This document shows positions 1 to 8,967 of a DNA stretch of 64,000 bases, one piece after another. Positions within the stretch are counted from its first letter, which is position 1; every line of letters begins with the position of its first letter. Position numbers and translations under genes: made by a program. The notes under the pieces are model-generated. The model saw nothing but the letters and a program-made list of their open reading frames with translations, was not told the origin of the DNA and made no database searches. The stretch is from contig OZ241368.1 of assembly GCA_965200525.1 (NCBI GenBank), positions 2,976,001 through 3,040,000 of the forward strand. The letters are read 5' to 3'. Source of the DNA: JANNPJ01 sp965200525 (GTDB lineage Bacteria; Actinomycetota; Actinomycetes; Actinomycetales; Kineosporiaceae).

Positions 1-2
1 AG

Positions 3-2600
3 GCCCTCACCCCCACGGGCGACACAGACCCATTCGTCGCCGCCCAAACCTCCCCAGCCGTCCGAGCCGACCTCCTGGCCACTCAGTCGGTGTACTCCTC
101 TGATGGGGTGGACCTGCTGTCCACGAGCGGGCCGACGCACCCGGTGTACGTGGCTTCCGGCGCCCTCAGTTCGGTCCGGGTCAAAACCAGCAACACCTAC
201 GACCAAGGCGCACCCGCCGGCGGCCCGTACCACCTGGCCACGACCACAACCACCGCGAGCATCCCGCAGGACGGCACCCTTACGTCCGCAGCGGACACCA
301 TCACCAGGCTCACCGGGTACGACCCCATCGACGGCGCCTCCTCCACCGGACCCACCTCCGGCTGGATCCTGAAAAGGCCCACCGTCGCCACCACCGTCAT
401 GGGCACCAGCCCCGGCGCCAACGACATCACCACCAAAACCCGCTACGACGACGCCGGTCGAGTCCTCGAAACCCGGATGCCCCTTTCAACTGGGACTGAT
501 GCCGGAACCACGGTTGCCACCTATTACACCGCCGCTGCCAACGCCACCACCCCGGCCTGCGGGAACAAGCCGCAGTGGGCCGGGGCCAGGTGCAAGAGCG
601 AACCAAAGGCTCAACCCGGCGGGACAACTATCCCCTCCGGCGTCACCACCTACACGATCTGGGGGGCCACCGACACCGTCGTGGAAACCTCTGGAACAAC
701 CACCCGCACCAGCGACACCGACTACGACAGCGCCGGCCGGCCCACCATCACCTCATTGGTCGTGTCACCGGCCGCCGATGGAGGGACCGCACTGCCCAAC
801 GTCTCGATCGTCTACAGTCCGACCTCCGGTGATCCCACAAGCGTGACGTCCGGCGGATCCACGATCAGCACGGTTACCAACACCCTTGGCCAGCAGACGT
901 CCTATACCGACGCGGACGGCCAGGCAACCACGATGACCTACACCCTCGACGGGCAACTCAAGACTCGCTCCGACGGCAAAGGCACCTACACCTATACCTA
1001 CGACGGCATTGACGCCGACGGCGCCGCCGAACGCCGAGGGCTTCTGACTTCACTCAACGTCGGCATGGGAGCAGCCCCATCCGTCTTCACCGCGGCCTAC
1101 GACGCCGGCGGTAACCTCGTCAAAGAGGTCTACCCGAATACAGTTACGGCCGTTACAAGTTATGACAACATCGACGACGCGCGGCGCCTGGCCTACAGCA
1201 AGAACGGGTTCGCCTGGATGACCTACGACACCGGCTCCGACCGCGACGGCCACACCGTCTACGCCACCAGCCCTATGTCCCTGGACCACTACGGCTACGA
1301 CAACGCCTCCCGACTCACCTTCGTCTCCGACAGCGTCGCTGGCACCTGCACCACCCGCCAATACGCTTTCTCCAAGAACGGCAACCGCGCCGGCCTCACC
1401 ACCGGCGCCGCCCCCGACACCGCCGGTACCTGCCAAACCAGCACCACCACGACAGCCTCCAACTCCTTCGACACCGCCGATCGGATCACCAACAGCGGAT
1501 ATACCTACGACAAATTCGGGCGCACCCTCACCGTCCCCACCACTGACGTCACTGGCGGAGCCACACTCACCAACGCCTACTACGCCGACGACAAGGTCGC
1601 GCTGCTCACCCAAGGGACCAAGACCAAGGCGTTCACCCTCGACCCAGTCCGGCGGCTACGGCAGGTCACCGACAAAACCTCCGGGACCGAAACCCGGCGG
1701 ATCATCAACCACTATGCCGACACCGGCGACTCACCCGTCTGGATCGCCACCAGCACCGACGCAGGCACCAGCTATACCTGGGACCGTAACGTCCAAGGAA
1801 TCGACGGCAGCCTCGCAGCCATCCAATCGTCCACCGGCGTCATCCAGTTGCAACTCACCAACCTCCATGGCGACATCGTGGCTACCGTCGCCAACGACCC
1901 CAACGCCGTCGCCACTAACGCCTACTTCGAACAAACCGAATACGGCACACCCCGCACCCAGAACACCGCCAACCCCGGCCGCTACGGCTGGCTCGGAGCC
2001 AAACAACGATCAGTCGACTCTGTTGCCGGCCTCACCCTTATGGGTGTACGACTTTACAACCCAGCTGTCGGGCGATTCCTCTCAAGGGATGCTATTTCCG
2101 GAGGAAATGAAAACTCGTATAACTACCCAAATGATCCCGTGAATTCTAGTGACGTTAGTGGATTGTCGGGGAAGGGGGACTTCCATGATGCCGAGCGCAA
2201 ACTGTGCCGCAAGAGAATATGGCAGTGCCATGATTATCTCAATATAATTGCAGAAGCGGGAGCTTACACAAAGGCTCGGTACGGCACACAAAATGGCCCT
2301 AAGGCCAATGCGTTCCGGCATATGTTGTACTCGGCTCTCCTGACGGCATTCTTCGGCGTCAAGGATGCTCATCTTTGGGAAAGCGCTCACGAATCAGGGT
2401 CGAGCCCAGGCGATCTCGATCATATCGTGGACCTCCGGAACAATAGCATGGGGGAAGCTATAGGCAAACGAGTGTCGGGAGTCCAAAAATTCTTCATGGG
2501 GATCCCCGGGGTGGCATACAAGCTGAACCGCACCATAGCGGAATACATTCGCGGCGGATGGTACTGGCGGCAATGTCACCATAATACGCAAATATGCTAG
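3..2600 (+). CDS. Rhs-repeat polymorphic toxin, 3' part (partial at window start)
   Basis: The frame is open from base 3, so the gene starts upstream of the window; a GTG at 90 is only an internal candidate. The protein has many YD/Rhs repeats (patterns such as YDxxGR and YTYDGxD) and ends its core with the conserved RYGWLGAKQR and GRFLSRD segments, which close the Rhs shell. After the junction DPVNSSDVSG the last ~150 residues are a separate tip with NAFRHMLYSALL, DAHLWESAHE and DLRNNSMGEAIG. That pattern resembles the DUF6973 toxin-tip family. The tip has visibly lower GC and different codon use than the core, as is usual for exchangeable Rhs tips. Likely role: secreted or surface-linked contact-dependent toxin; the activity of the tip is not known to me. 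Confidence 0.85.
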   Translation, partial: ALTPTGDTDPFVAAQTSPAVRADLLATQSVYSSDGVDLLSTSGPTHPVYVASGALSSVRVKTSNTYDQGAPAGGPYHLATTTTTASIPQDGTLTSAADTITRLTGYDPIDGASSTGPTSGWILKRPTVATTVMGTSPGANDITTKTRYDDAGRVLETRMPLSTGTDAGTTVATYYTAAANATTPACGNKPQWAGARCKSEPKAQPGGTTIPSGVTTYTIWGATDTVVETSGTTTRTSDTDYDSAGRPTITSLVVSPAADGGTALPNVSIVYSPTSGDPTSVTSGGSTISTVTNTLGQQTSYTDADGQATTMTYTLDGQLKTRSDGKGTYTYTYDGIDADGAAERRGLLTSLNVGMGAAPSVFTAAYDAGGNLVKEVYPNTVTAVTSYDNIDDARRLAYSKNGFAWMTYDTGSDRDGHTVYATSPMSLDHYGYDNASRLTFVSDSVAGTCTTRQYAFSKNGNRAGLTTGAAPDTAGTCQTSTTTTASNSFDTADRITNSGYTYDKFGRTLTVPTTDVTGGATLTNAYYADDKVALLTQGTKTKAFTLDPVRRLRQVTDKTSGTETRRIINHYADTGDSPVWIATSTDAGTSYTWDRNVQGIDGSLAAIQSSTGVIQLQLTNLHGDIVATVANDPNAVATNAYFEQTEYGTPRTQNTANPGRYGWLGAKQRSVDSVAGLTLMGVRLYNPAVGRFLSRDAISGGNENSYNYPNDPVNSSDVSGLSGKGDFHDAERKLCRKRIWQCHDYLNIIAEAGAYTKARYGTQNGPKANAFRHMLYSALLTAFFGVKDAHLWESAHESGSSPGDLDHIVDLRNNSMGEAIGKRVSGVQKFFMGIPGVAYKLNRTIAEYIRGGWYWRQCHHNTQIC

Positions 2601-2673
2601 GATCCGGCCGTCACCCCGGCTATCCATCGGCAGATGGCACCCATGCGGGCGTGCAATCCACGGAGAGGTCGCA

Positions 2674-3105
2674 ATGCGGTTACGCGTGATAGCCCTTGTT
2701 CTTGCGAGCCTTTGCCTGGTGACAGGCTTAGGTCTGTTTCTCACAGCAAAGTTCATCCATGGTGAAGAAGAGGGACTTTGTGGGTCAGATGATCTGACTG
2801 TGCCAAGGCAGATTCGGAGCCAGATCTTGGCGAAGCAGTCCGAGCCAATGAGCCTCTTTGAGTGTTCAGACTCTAGTGATGAGGAATATGTTGCCGCGAA
2901 AGGCAGTGAACCAATCAACTGCGCAGTGGCGACTTCCGCCTTCGAATCCTTTTTCAGATCTTCAGTTCGTCAGCCCTCTCCAGTTGATGACGACAGGACT
3001 TCCTATGCGGGTCCATACATAGATCACGCCGGATACCGCTATTACTTGAGTTGCTTCAATAGCTCTTTATACGTCACACAAACACCACTCAAGACCTTGG
3101 AATGA
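2674..3105 (+). CDS. Candidate immunity protein for the Rhs tip (membrane-anchored, 143 aa)
   Basis: It starts at ATG 2674 after a good ribosome site (GGAGAGG), 73 bases downstream of the Rhs stop. Residues 5-28 form one hydrophobic segment (VIALVLASLCLVTGLGLFLT), followed by an acidic, cysteine-containing outer domain (Cys in LCGSDD, LFECSD, INCAVA, LSCFNS). No family is recognised. Its position directly behind a toxin tip and its matching lower GC suggest an immunity protein. A membrane anchor would place it outside or at the membrane, implying that the toxin acts there; this is inference. Confidence 0.55.
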   Translation: MRLRVIALVLASLCLVTGLGLFLTAKFIHGEEEGLCGSDDLTVPRQIRSQILAKQSEPMSLFECSDSSDEEYVAAKGSEPINCAVATSAFESFFRSSVRQPSPVDDDRTSYAGPYIDHAGYRYYLSCFNSSLYVTQTPLKTLE

Positions 3106-3422
3106 GGGCCTGACTTGAGTCAAGGGTACGTGCCCGTAAATATCTTGAGGATGGCAGCAAAATAATCGGGTAGTGGATTCGCGGCGGTGAATCGTGTTGG
3201 CCGCAGGCGTGGATGTGGATGGTGCGGTGCTACGTCGGGCCGCCAACGGACCCACCGTGACCTGCCCGTCCTAACGGAAGTATCCGGGCAGCAATGAGAA
3301 TAAAGGTATGGATGTTGTTCTTTCCCGTGGGGTCGTGCTGCCGCAGCTAACTGGCCGCCGATTGAGCGACCGCCGGCGCAGGGCCAGGGTGGATGGCCAA
3401 GAGCAAGGGCGTCTCCGCAACA
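3106..3422. other. Intergenic stretch between convergent genes
   Basis: I see no supported gene, RNA or clear terminator hairpin here. Short open frames have no ribosome site and no recognisable protein features. Confidence 0.4.
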
Positions 3423-5447
3423 TCAACTGGCTCGATGCCATTGGCGGCGGTGCAGCACTTCGGCTGTTCGTGGGGGTAAGTCTTCTTCGACCTCAGCGCC
3501 GTGGGTGGTGAGGATCTGTTGGATCCAGGTGTCGGCTTCAGCGTGGTGTCCTTGGGCGTCGCAGGCGGCCACGAGGTCCAGCAGGGGGATGTCGTCGTGC
3601 GGGGAGGCAGCCAGGGAGAGGCGTGCTGCGGAGACCGCCAGTTCGGGGTGTCCAGTGTTGAGGTGATGCGTGGCGAGCAGGTGGGCGACGTCGACAATCA
3701 TCGCCGTGTATTCGATGTCGGTGGGGGTATCGATGAGCCAGGAATAGCCGCCGGCTCGTCGTCGGGCGGGGTCATAGGCCGGGCCGGTGACGAGGTCGAG
3801 GGCGGCCGCAAGGTCGTGAATTCCCTGCGGGCCTCGGGTAACTCCACGCAGGCGCAGCCGCCGGAAGAGTTCCGCATCAACGAGCACGTCGTTCAGGCGG
3901 TACAGATGCAGGGCGTCGCCGGGGTGGTGGCTGGCTTGGGGGAGGTAGTCCTGCCCGGTGTCGGGATTGGTGGCGAGCCAGCGGCGCACGTTGTAGACGG
4001 CTTGGCGCAGCTTCGGTTTGCTGGTGATGTCGGGGTCGTCGGGCCACAGGTCGGTACCAAGTCTTTCGGGAGTGACCCCTCTGGGGTGGGCGGCCAGGTA
4101 GGCGACGACTTCGGTGTGCCAGGGCACCCGGGGCCGCGGCGTAGGCAGCTGTCCACTGGCACGGACGGTGGGTGGGCCGAGGACGCTCAAGCGTGGGCGG
4201 GATGTGTCGGCGGCATACCAATCGGCGAGGTCGCCGTCCAGGTCGGGGTCGCTGTGTCGCACGAGCCGGCGAACAGGTTCGCTGACTCGCGGCGCGAGCG
4301 CCTTGACGTCGCGTTCAGTGCTGGCCGTCGCGGTGAGCAGCCCCTCGGGTGTGGGATCAAGGACTGACTCAGCCGGCATGTGAACCTGCGGACGCGGATC
4401 CGTGCTCTTGTCGGGTTGTCGCCGCGTGCCCTGCGATCGCTCCTCGCTGTTCTGGGTCGAACTCGGAGGCCACGAGGCTGGAGGGTCGGCGGTCTGTGCC
4501 GCCACCTCAGCTCCAGGCGGAAGGGCAGAAGGTGCGCTGATGAGGCGAGGCAGAGGGGCTCCGGCGGCGTCGCAGAGTGCGTCCCAGGGGGCCTGGCCTC
4601 GGGCGGGGGGCATGGGTTGGTCGTGGGTGTTGGCGTAGGCGGCCAGCAGTGACGTCGTGTCGACGCTGGCGGGCGCGGTGGCGCCAGCTCGGGTGAGACT
4701 CTTTTCGACGTCGACCAGGTCGGATGGGGTGGTCGCGATGCTCCGGCTGGGACGCCGGTGCCGCCATTGACGGCGGCGTAGGCGGGCCAATTCACGCAGG
4801 CTGACTCCGGCGACGAGACCCGCGCCGGCGCCCCAGGCAAATTCGGAAGGCACAGGGGACGCTGATCCGACGTCTCCTGCCTGCCGGTGCGTGGGACCGG
4901 ACCGCGCGTTGCTCGCGCCGGCGGCACCGATGTTGCGGCCAAGAGGGCCGGGTTGGGCCTGTCCTTGCTCCGGTGGATCGGTCGAGGCGCCGGGCCGAAC
5001 TCGGGTCGGAGGCTCTTCGCGGGTGACGAGGGGATGTCGAACGTTGTGCGGGGCGGTGGTGAGGGTGAGATGGGGGTTGGGGCCGGCGCCGAAGGCTGCG
5101 GGTGCGGTGGTCGGCAGGACCAGGAAGGCCGTGGTCACCAGCGTCCGGGCCCACTGCTGTGGCCTGCTCCAGGTCGCCCGCAGCGATGCGCCGGTGGGCA
5201 GTTGGGGGGCTGGCAGGCCCGCCGCGACGAGGACGATTTCGCGGGAGACGGCCCAGGTGAATTGGGCCCAGGCCAACCACGCGACGAAGGTCAGGACGTC
5301 GAGGATGACGTCGTCGGAGATGTCCCCGGCTCGCAGTGCCGGCCATCCACTCAGTGGGTTTCCGACGGTCGTTGCCAGGAGTAGCGGGGGTCCCGCGATG
5401 AGCAGGATCAGCAGCGCGGTGGCGGCCGCGGCGCGTAGGTACCGCAT
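3423..5447 (-). CDS. Membrane protein with C-terminal BTAD-like domain
   Basis: This 674-residue protein has two N-terminal membrane segments (about residues 5-27 and 45-70), a proline/arginine-rich linker, another short hydrophobic stretch (FAWGAGAGLVAGVS), and a C-terminal 250 residues like the bacterial transcriptional activator domain. Visible BTAD features are ERLGTDLWPDDPDITSKPKL, RQAVYNVRRWLA and a helical repeat ending near the C-terminus. It lacks the LysM repeats of its larger relative at 14452-17445. Its ATG overlaps the upstream TadG-like stop as TGATG, so it is the last gene of the Tad operon. A membrane-tethered regulatory or scaffold role is inferred. Confidence 0.75.
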   Translation of the reverse strand: MRYLRAAAATALLILLIAGPPLLLATTVGNPLSGWPALRAGDISDDVILDVLTFVAWLAWAQFTWAVSREIVLVAAGLPAPQLPTGASLRATWSRPQQWARTLVTTAFLVLPTTAPAAFGAGPNPHLTLTTAPHNVRHPLVTREEPPTRVRPGASTDPPEQGQAQPGPLGRNIGAAGASNARSGPTHRQAGDVGSASPVPSEFAWGAGAGLVAGVSLRELARLRRRQWRHRRPSRSIATTPSDLVDVEKSLTRAGATAPASVDTTSLLAAYANTHDQPMPPARGQAPWDALCDAAGAPLPRLISAPSALPPGAEVAAQTADPPASWPPSSTQNSEERSQGTRRQPDKSTDPRPQVHMPAESVLDPTPEGLLTATASTERDVKALAPRVSEPVRRLVRHSDPDLDGDLADWYAADTSRPRLSVLGPPTVRASGQLPTPRPRVPWHTEVVAYLAAHPRGVTPERLGTDLWPDDPDITSKPKLRQAVYNVRRWLATNPDTGQDYLPQASHHPGDALHLYRLNDVLVDAELFRRLRLRGVTRGPQGIHDLAAALDLVTGPAYDPARRRAGGYSWLIDTPTDIEYTAMIVDVAHLLATHHLNTGHPELAVSAARLSLAASPHDDIPLLDLVAACDAQGHHAEADTWIQQILTTHGAEVEEDLPPRTAEVLHRRQWHRAS

Positions 5448-5980
5448 CAGAGGCCTGCGGTCGGGGTGCGCACCCCGTGGAGCACGATGGCGGTCGCGGT
5501 GGCTGTGTCGGAGAGGTCGTCGACGCCGATAGCGGACAAGATCGCGGTGTGGGCGCGTACATGGGCGCTGACCCGGACGACGTCGCCGTCCTCGACGCGG
5601 ATCGTCCCGGTGGCGCCGGCGGCCGTCAGGACCCGCTGGCCGGCTTGCTGCGCGCCGACCGGGTCGACCTGCAGGTTCACGGGGCCGCCGGTGCGAAGGG
5701 ATTCGGCGGTCAGGGCATCGGCGCCGGCCCGGGCGGCCTGGGCGGCGACGTCGGCGGCGCGTCCGCGCGCGGCCAGGGCGTTGCCGCCGTCGAAGACGAG
5801 CCCGGCGAACAGCAGCAGCACGAACGAGATCGGCACCATGTACAGCATCAGCGATCCCTGCTCTGGATCACCGACCCGTACGGCCAGGTGATGCGCCGCT
5901 CGCCGCCGGCCGCCGGTGTCCGCGCTGGAAGGCTGCGGTGTCCTGGGCCGACTGGGGGCGGGTGAGGTGGCGATGGTCAT
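5447..5980 (-). CDS. TadG-like pilus assembly protein
   Basis: This 177-residue protein has an N-terminal cytoplasmic part, then GSLMLYMVPISFVLLLFAGL, the single membrane helix typical of TadE/TadG proteins, and an alanine-rich outer domain. A longer open frame exists upstream, but ATG 5980 is chosen because it overlaps the TadE stop as ATGA, as in the rest of the operon. Tad minor pseudopilins sit in the inner membrane and help assemble Flp-type pili. Confidence 0.7.
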   Translation of the reverse strand: MTIATSPAPSRPRTPQPSSADTGGRRRAAHHLAVRVGDPEQGSLMLYMVPISFVLLLFAGLVFDGGNALAARGRAADVAAQAARAGADALTAESLRTGGPVNLQVDPVGAQQAGQRVLTAAGATGTIRVEDGDVVRVSAHVRAHTAILSAIGVDDLSDTATATAIVLHGVRTPTAGL

Positions 5981-6453
5981 GGGTTCTGCGTCCCGGTGAA
6001 GGCGCGGTACTTCTCGAGAGGGCTGGTGGACGTGGCCGAGAAGGTCACCGCGCGGGGCAACCCCACTGCCGGGGCGCGCAGTTGGCTGGTGCAGCGCAGG
6101 GCGACACTGACCTGCCCGCCGGGCCGGAACTGGGTGACGTCCACCTGTGCGCTGAACGCCTCGCACGTGAGACCGCCCTGGCTCAGGACGTCCTGGGCGA
6201 TGTGCTGGGCGTCAGTGGTCGCTTGTGCGGGGCCTGGGGCCAAGGACGCGGCGCGGGCGGCGGCTGCGGTCGCGTCGTCGACGAGTTGCCGGTCGTGGAT
6301 GTAGCGGCCCAGACCGGTGATGAGCAGCAGGAAGAAGATCACCAGAGGCACGATGACCAGCAACTCCAGGGCCATCATCCCTTCCTGCCTGCCCTCGCCC
6401 GCCTCCGGTGGTGGGCCGGCCCTCAGGTAGCACCGAGCGCTAGGGGCGCGCAT
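5977..6453 (-). CDS. TadE-like minor pseudopilin (second copy)
   Basis: This 158-residue protein carries the TadE signature: a short positive leader, then MMALELLVIVPLVIFFLLLI, where a glutamate lies near the start of the hydrophobic helix. A conserved helix (DRQLVDDATAAAARAAS) follows. ATG 6453 was preferred to the much longer open frame because it overlaps the upstream TadE gene by 14 bases. The outer domain has two cysteines (LTCEAF, LRCTSQ), possibly a disulfide. Confidence 0.72.
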   Translation of the reverse strand: MRAPSARCYLRAGPPPEAGEGRQEGMMALELLVIVPLVIFFLLLITGLGRYIHDRQLVDDATAAAARAASLAPGPAQATTDAQHIAQDVLSQGGLTCEAFSAQVDVTQFRPGGQVSVALRCTSQLRAPAVGLPRAVTFSATSTSPLEKYRAFTGTQNP

Positions 6454-6931
6454 CGGGTTCCGCCACGAAATGTTCGACCGGCCCAGATGAGCGTTCATCG
6501 ACAGTGAACATGAAAGGTGCTGCGGGGACGGCCAGGACTTGGGCCTGCACACGCACCGACACGTCCTCGCCGGTGCGCCTGACGTCGATGTGGGCATGAT
6601 GCAGTAGAGCGGTGTTGATGGCGTCCAGGTAGTCCTGCGCTGCGCGGCGGCCGTCGCTGTCGGTGGCTCCATACCCGCGGGCCGCCAGAGCCCCTTGGCG
6701 GGCCGCGGCTTCGGCGACGTTACGGGCGTTCCACACTTGAGCGACCTGAATCACGAACAAGGTGAAGAGCACCAGCAGCGGCAACAGAATCACCGCCTCG
6801 ACCGTGCTGTAGCCACCGTCGTCCATTCGCCTGCGGGAGAAGACCATCCGTGCCGGAGGTTTCAGCCCAGGACGCTGCACGACGCGGCCGGCTGACCGCA
6901 TTGGCGTCTCGTGGGCGGGCGTCCGATTCAC
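6440..6931 (-). CDS. TadE-like minor pseudopilin (first copy)
   Basis: This 163-residue protein has the TadE motif DDGGYSTVEAVILLPLLVLF at about residues 37-56, with the Glu characteristic of pseudopilins at the head of the helix, then NARNVAEAAARQGALAARGY. It lies 57 bases after the TadC gene. Family knowledge: TadE proteins are processed by a prepilin peptidase, but none is encoded in this window. Confidence 0.75.
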   Translation of the reverse strand: MNRTPAHETPMRSAGRVVQRPGLKPPARMVFSRRRMDDGGYSTVEAVILLPLLVLFTLFVIQVAQVWNARNVAEAAARQGALAARGYGATDSDGRRAAQDYLDAINTALLHHAHIDVRRTGEDVSVRVQAQVLAVPAAPFMFTVDERSSGPVEHFVAEPDARP

Positions 6932-6987
6932 GAAGCCTCCTTCCGCTGCTGCAGATACTGAACGGGCTGACCAGGCGGGATTTCGAG

Positions 6988-7905
6988 CTAGGGGCCGAGG
7001 ACGTTCACGATGGCCGGATACATCAAGAACATGACGAACCCGAGACCGATGAGGATCTGCGCGACGAGCATCGACTGGTCACGGCGATGCGCGCGTCCTT
7101 CGGCATCAGCCAGCAGCGCCCGCCGCATGGTCGTGGCCCGCGCGGTGAGCGTGTCGCGGACCTGCGCGCCGTCGCGCCCGACCAGGCGGGTCAGGGCGGC
7201 CATGTCGATCAGCTCGGGGACGCCGATGCGCTGGCCCAGGTCGGTGAGGGCCTCCCAGTGGTCGGTCCCGGACACGGTGGCCCGGTACAGGGTGTCGCGC
7301 AGGGCGAGCATCGCCCATCCGCTGCCGACCCGCGCGGCCGTCGGTAACGCTTCGGCCGGAGCGGCCGACCCGGCCATCTCCAACGCCACCAGATCCAGCC
7401 ACGAGCCGAGCGCACGGCGGAACACCCGCCGACGGGCGGCGGCCTCCCGGCGCACCAGAAGGTCAGGGACGAATGATACGAGGGCGCCGGCCGCGGCGGC
7501 CACGAGGATCCGTTCGAGGGCCGGGCTGGTGAACTCACCGCCCACCTGGAAGGCCACCGAGGCGACGAGAACGGCGAGGAACCCGACGCCGAACGCGCCG
7601 GCTTTGAGGGCCAGGACGGTTTCGAACGTCCGACCGCTCAACGGCAGGTCCTGGCGCAGGGTGGAGTATCGGATTCCGCGGCGCTCGAACCAGGAGACCA
7701 GCACCGCCCCCACTCGCGCCTGCACACGGTCGACCGGTCGGGCAGGGCGTGCGGCCCATGTGGACGGGGCCGGTGATGTGGTGGTGGGGCGGGTATCGAA
7801 GCGGGCCAGCTGCACCCGGATGGACGTGCGGCGCGGGACGAGAAGCCACAGCACCGAGAACAGCAGGGCCCCTTCGAGTGCGCCGAGCCCGACCATGGCG
7901 ATCAC
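6988..7905 (-). CDS. tadC: TadC-like inner-membrane platform protein (T2SF domain)
   Basis: This 305-residue protein has an N-terminal membrane segment, a pair of hydrophobic segments near residues 105-155, a T2SF cytoplasmic domain (SWLDLVALEMAGSAAPAEAL through LRDTLYRATV), and a C-terminal helix MLVAQILIGLGFVMFLMYPA. TadB and TadC form the membrane platform that extrudes the pilus. The GTG start at 7905 overlaps the TadB stop as GTGA, indicating coupled translation. Confidence 0.82.
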   Translation of the reverse strand: MIAMVGLGALEGALLFSVLWLLVPRRTSIRVQLARFDTRPTTTSPAPSTWAARPARPVDRVQARVGAVLVSWFERRGIRYSTLRQDLPLSGRTFETVLALKAGAFGVGFLAVLVASVAFQVGGEFTSPALERILVAAAAGALVSFVPDLLVRREAAARRRVFRRALGSWLDLVALEMAGSAAPAEALPTAARVGSGWAMLALRDTLYRATVSGTDHWEALTDLGQRIGVPELIDMAALTRLVGRDGAQVRDTLTARATTMRRALLADAEGRAHRRDQSMLVAQILIGLGFVMFLMYPAIVNVLGP

Positions 7906-8897
7906 CGGGCATCACCTCTCTGTGCCGCACGCCCCGGTGGGTTCGCCGTCAGCAGCGGTCCGGGGTCCGGCCACTCGGTGAGGGCTGCGGCCAACTGCAG
8001 GTCTTCCGCGCTGATCGGGCGACCGGGGCGGGACAGGAACGGGACACTGTCCTGATCGGTGGACAGTTGCCGCATCCAGGCGAACCCGGCCGCGAACAAT
8101 CCCACGACCAGGGTCAGGGCCAGCTGCCCGGCCACGCTGTCGTAGGGACGCAGGTAGGCCCCCCCGAACAACGTCAGGTACGCGGCCATGACCACGGTGA
8201 TGACGACGATGATCTGCACCGCTCGGCGCAACCCGGCCCGCCCGGCGTTGATCCGCCGGCGCAGGTCGAGTTCTTCGCGGGCCGTGGTGGCCAGCCCCGA
8301 CAGCACCTGGGCCAGACGATCACCGCGACGCCGCTCACTGAGCACCAGGGCGGCGATGACCAGGTCGGCGCTGGAATCGTCGAGGTCACCGGCCAGGTCC
8401 AGCAGGGCCTCATTCAACGGCGTCTGCACCCGCAGCTGCCCGGCCAGGCGCGCCAACGGTGATTGCAGTAGCGCCGGGGCCCGGTGCGTGCTGGCCGAGA
8501 TGGCCTGTTCCAGGCTGGCGTTCGCCGAGACCAGGTCACGCAGCGACTCGGTCCAGATCACCAGGGCCTCCAATCGCGCGATCGCCAGCTGTTCGCTGGC
8601 CGATCCTCCGAACAGATAAGGCCAGGTGATGATGAGAGCCGCGATGCCGGCTGCGGCCACCGGCCAGCCGGTCATGAGCAGAACCGCCACTCCCACGCCC
8701 GCCGCCCCGCCCACCCGCACCCGCACCTGTGGGGAACGCAACCGCCGCACCACCACCTGGGCGCGGCTCGGCGCCGGGCTGCTCTCCTGGACAGGGCGTC
8801 TGCGTAGGCCCAGGACGAGCAGCACGAGTGCCCCGCCCATGCCGGCGCCGAGTGCTACGGCGGCCACGAGCCCGGGGTCAGGGACTTGCATGATCAT
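7902..8897 (-). CDS. tadB: TadB-like inner-membrane platform protein (T2SF domain)
   Basis: This 331-residue protein has an N-terminal membrane helix, a central hydrophobic pair (VGVAVLLMTGWPVAAAGIAA), the T2SF domain (ARLEALVIWTESLRDLVSAN and ALVLSERRRGDRLAQVLSGL), and C-terminal membrane helices (IIVVITVVMAAYLTLFGG; LALTLVVGLFAAGFAWM). This is the usual TadB layout. It sits between the CpaF ATPase and TadC, the standard Tad gene order. Confidence 0.82.
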   Translation of the reverse strand: MIMQVPDPGLVAAVALGAGMGGALVLLVLGLRRRPVQESSPAPSRAQVVVRRLRSPQVRVRVGGAAGVGVAVLLMTGWPVAAAGIAALIITWPYLFGGSASEQLAIARLEALVIWTESLRDLVSANASLEQAISASTHRAPALLQSPLARLAGQLRVQTPLNEALLDLAGDLDDSSADLVIAALVLSERRRGDRLAQVLSGLATTAREELDLRRRINAGRAGLRRAVQIIVVITVVMAAYLTLFGGAYLRPYDSVAGQLALTLVVGLFAAGFAWMRQLSTDQDSVPFLSRPGRPISAEDLQLAAALTEWPDPGPLLTANPPGRAAQRGDAR

Positions 8898-8967
8898 CGC
8901 CTCCGGTCAGTCGCAGTCGGCCGCGCGCGGCCTTCTGAGTTCTCACACCTGGGTGGGTTGGGCGTTG

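Noticed and set aside
1050..1613. Minus-strand open frame in the Rhs gene
   Set aside because: Glycine/valine-rich mirror of the Rhs repeats, no features.
3501..4367. 288-residue plus-strand frame opposite the BTAD protein
   Set aside because: Low-complexity mirror frame; the opposite strand encodes a recognised domain.
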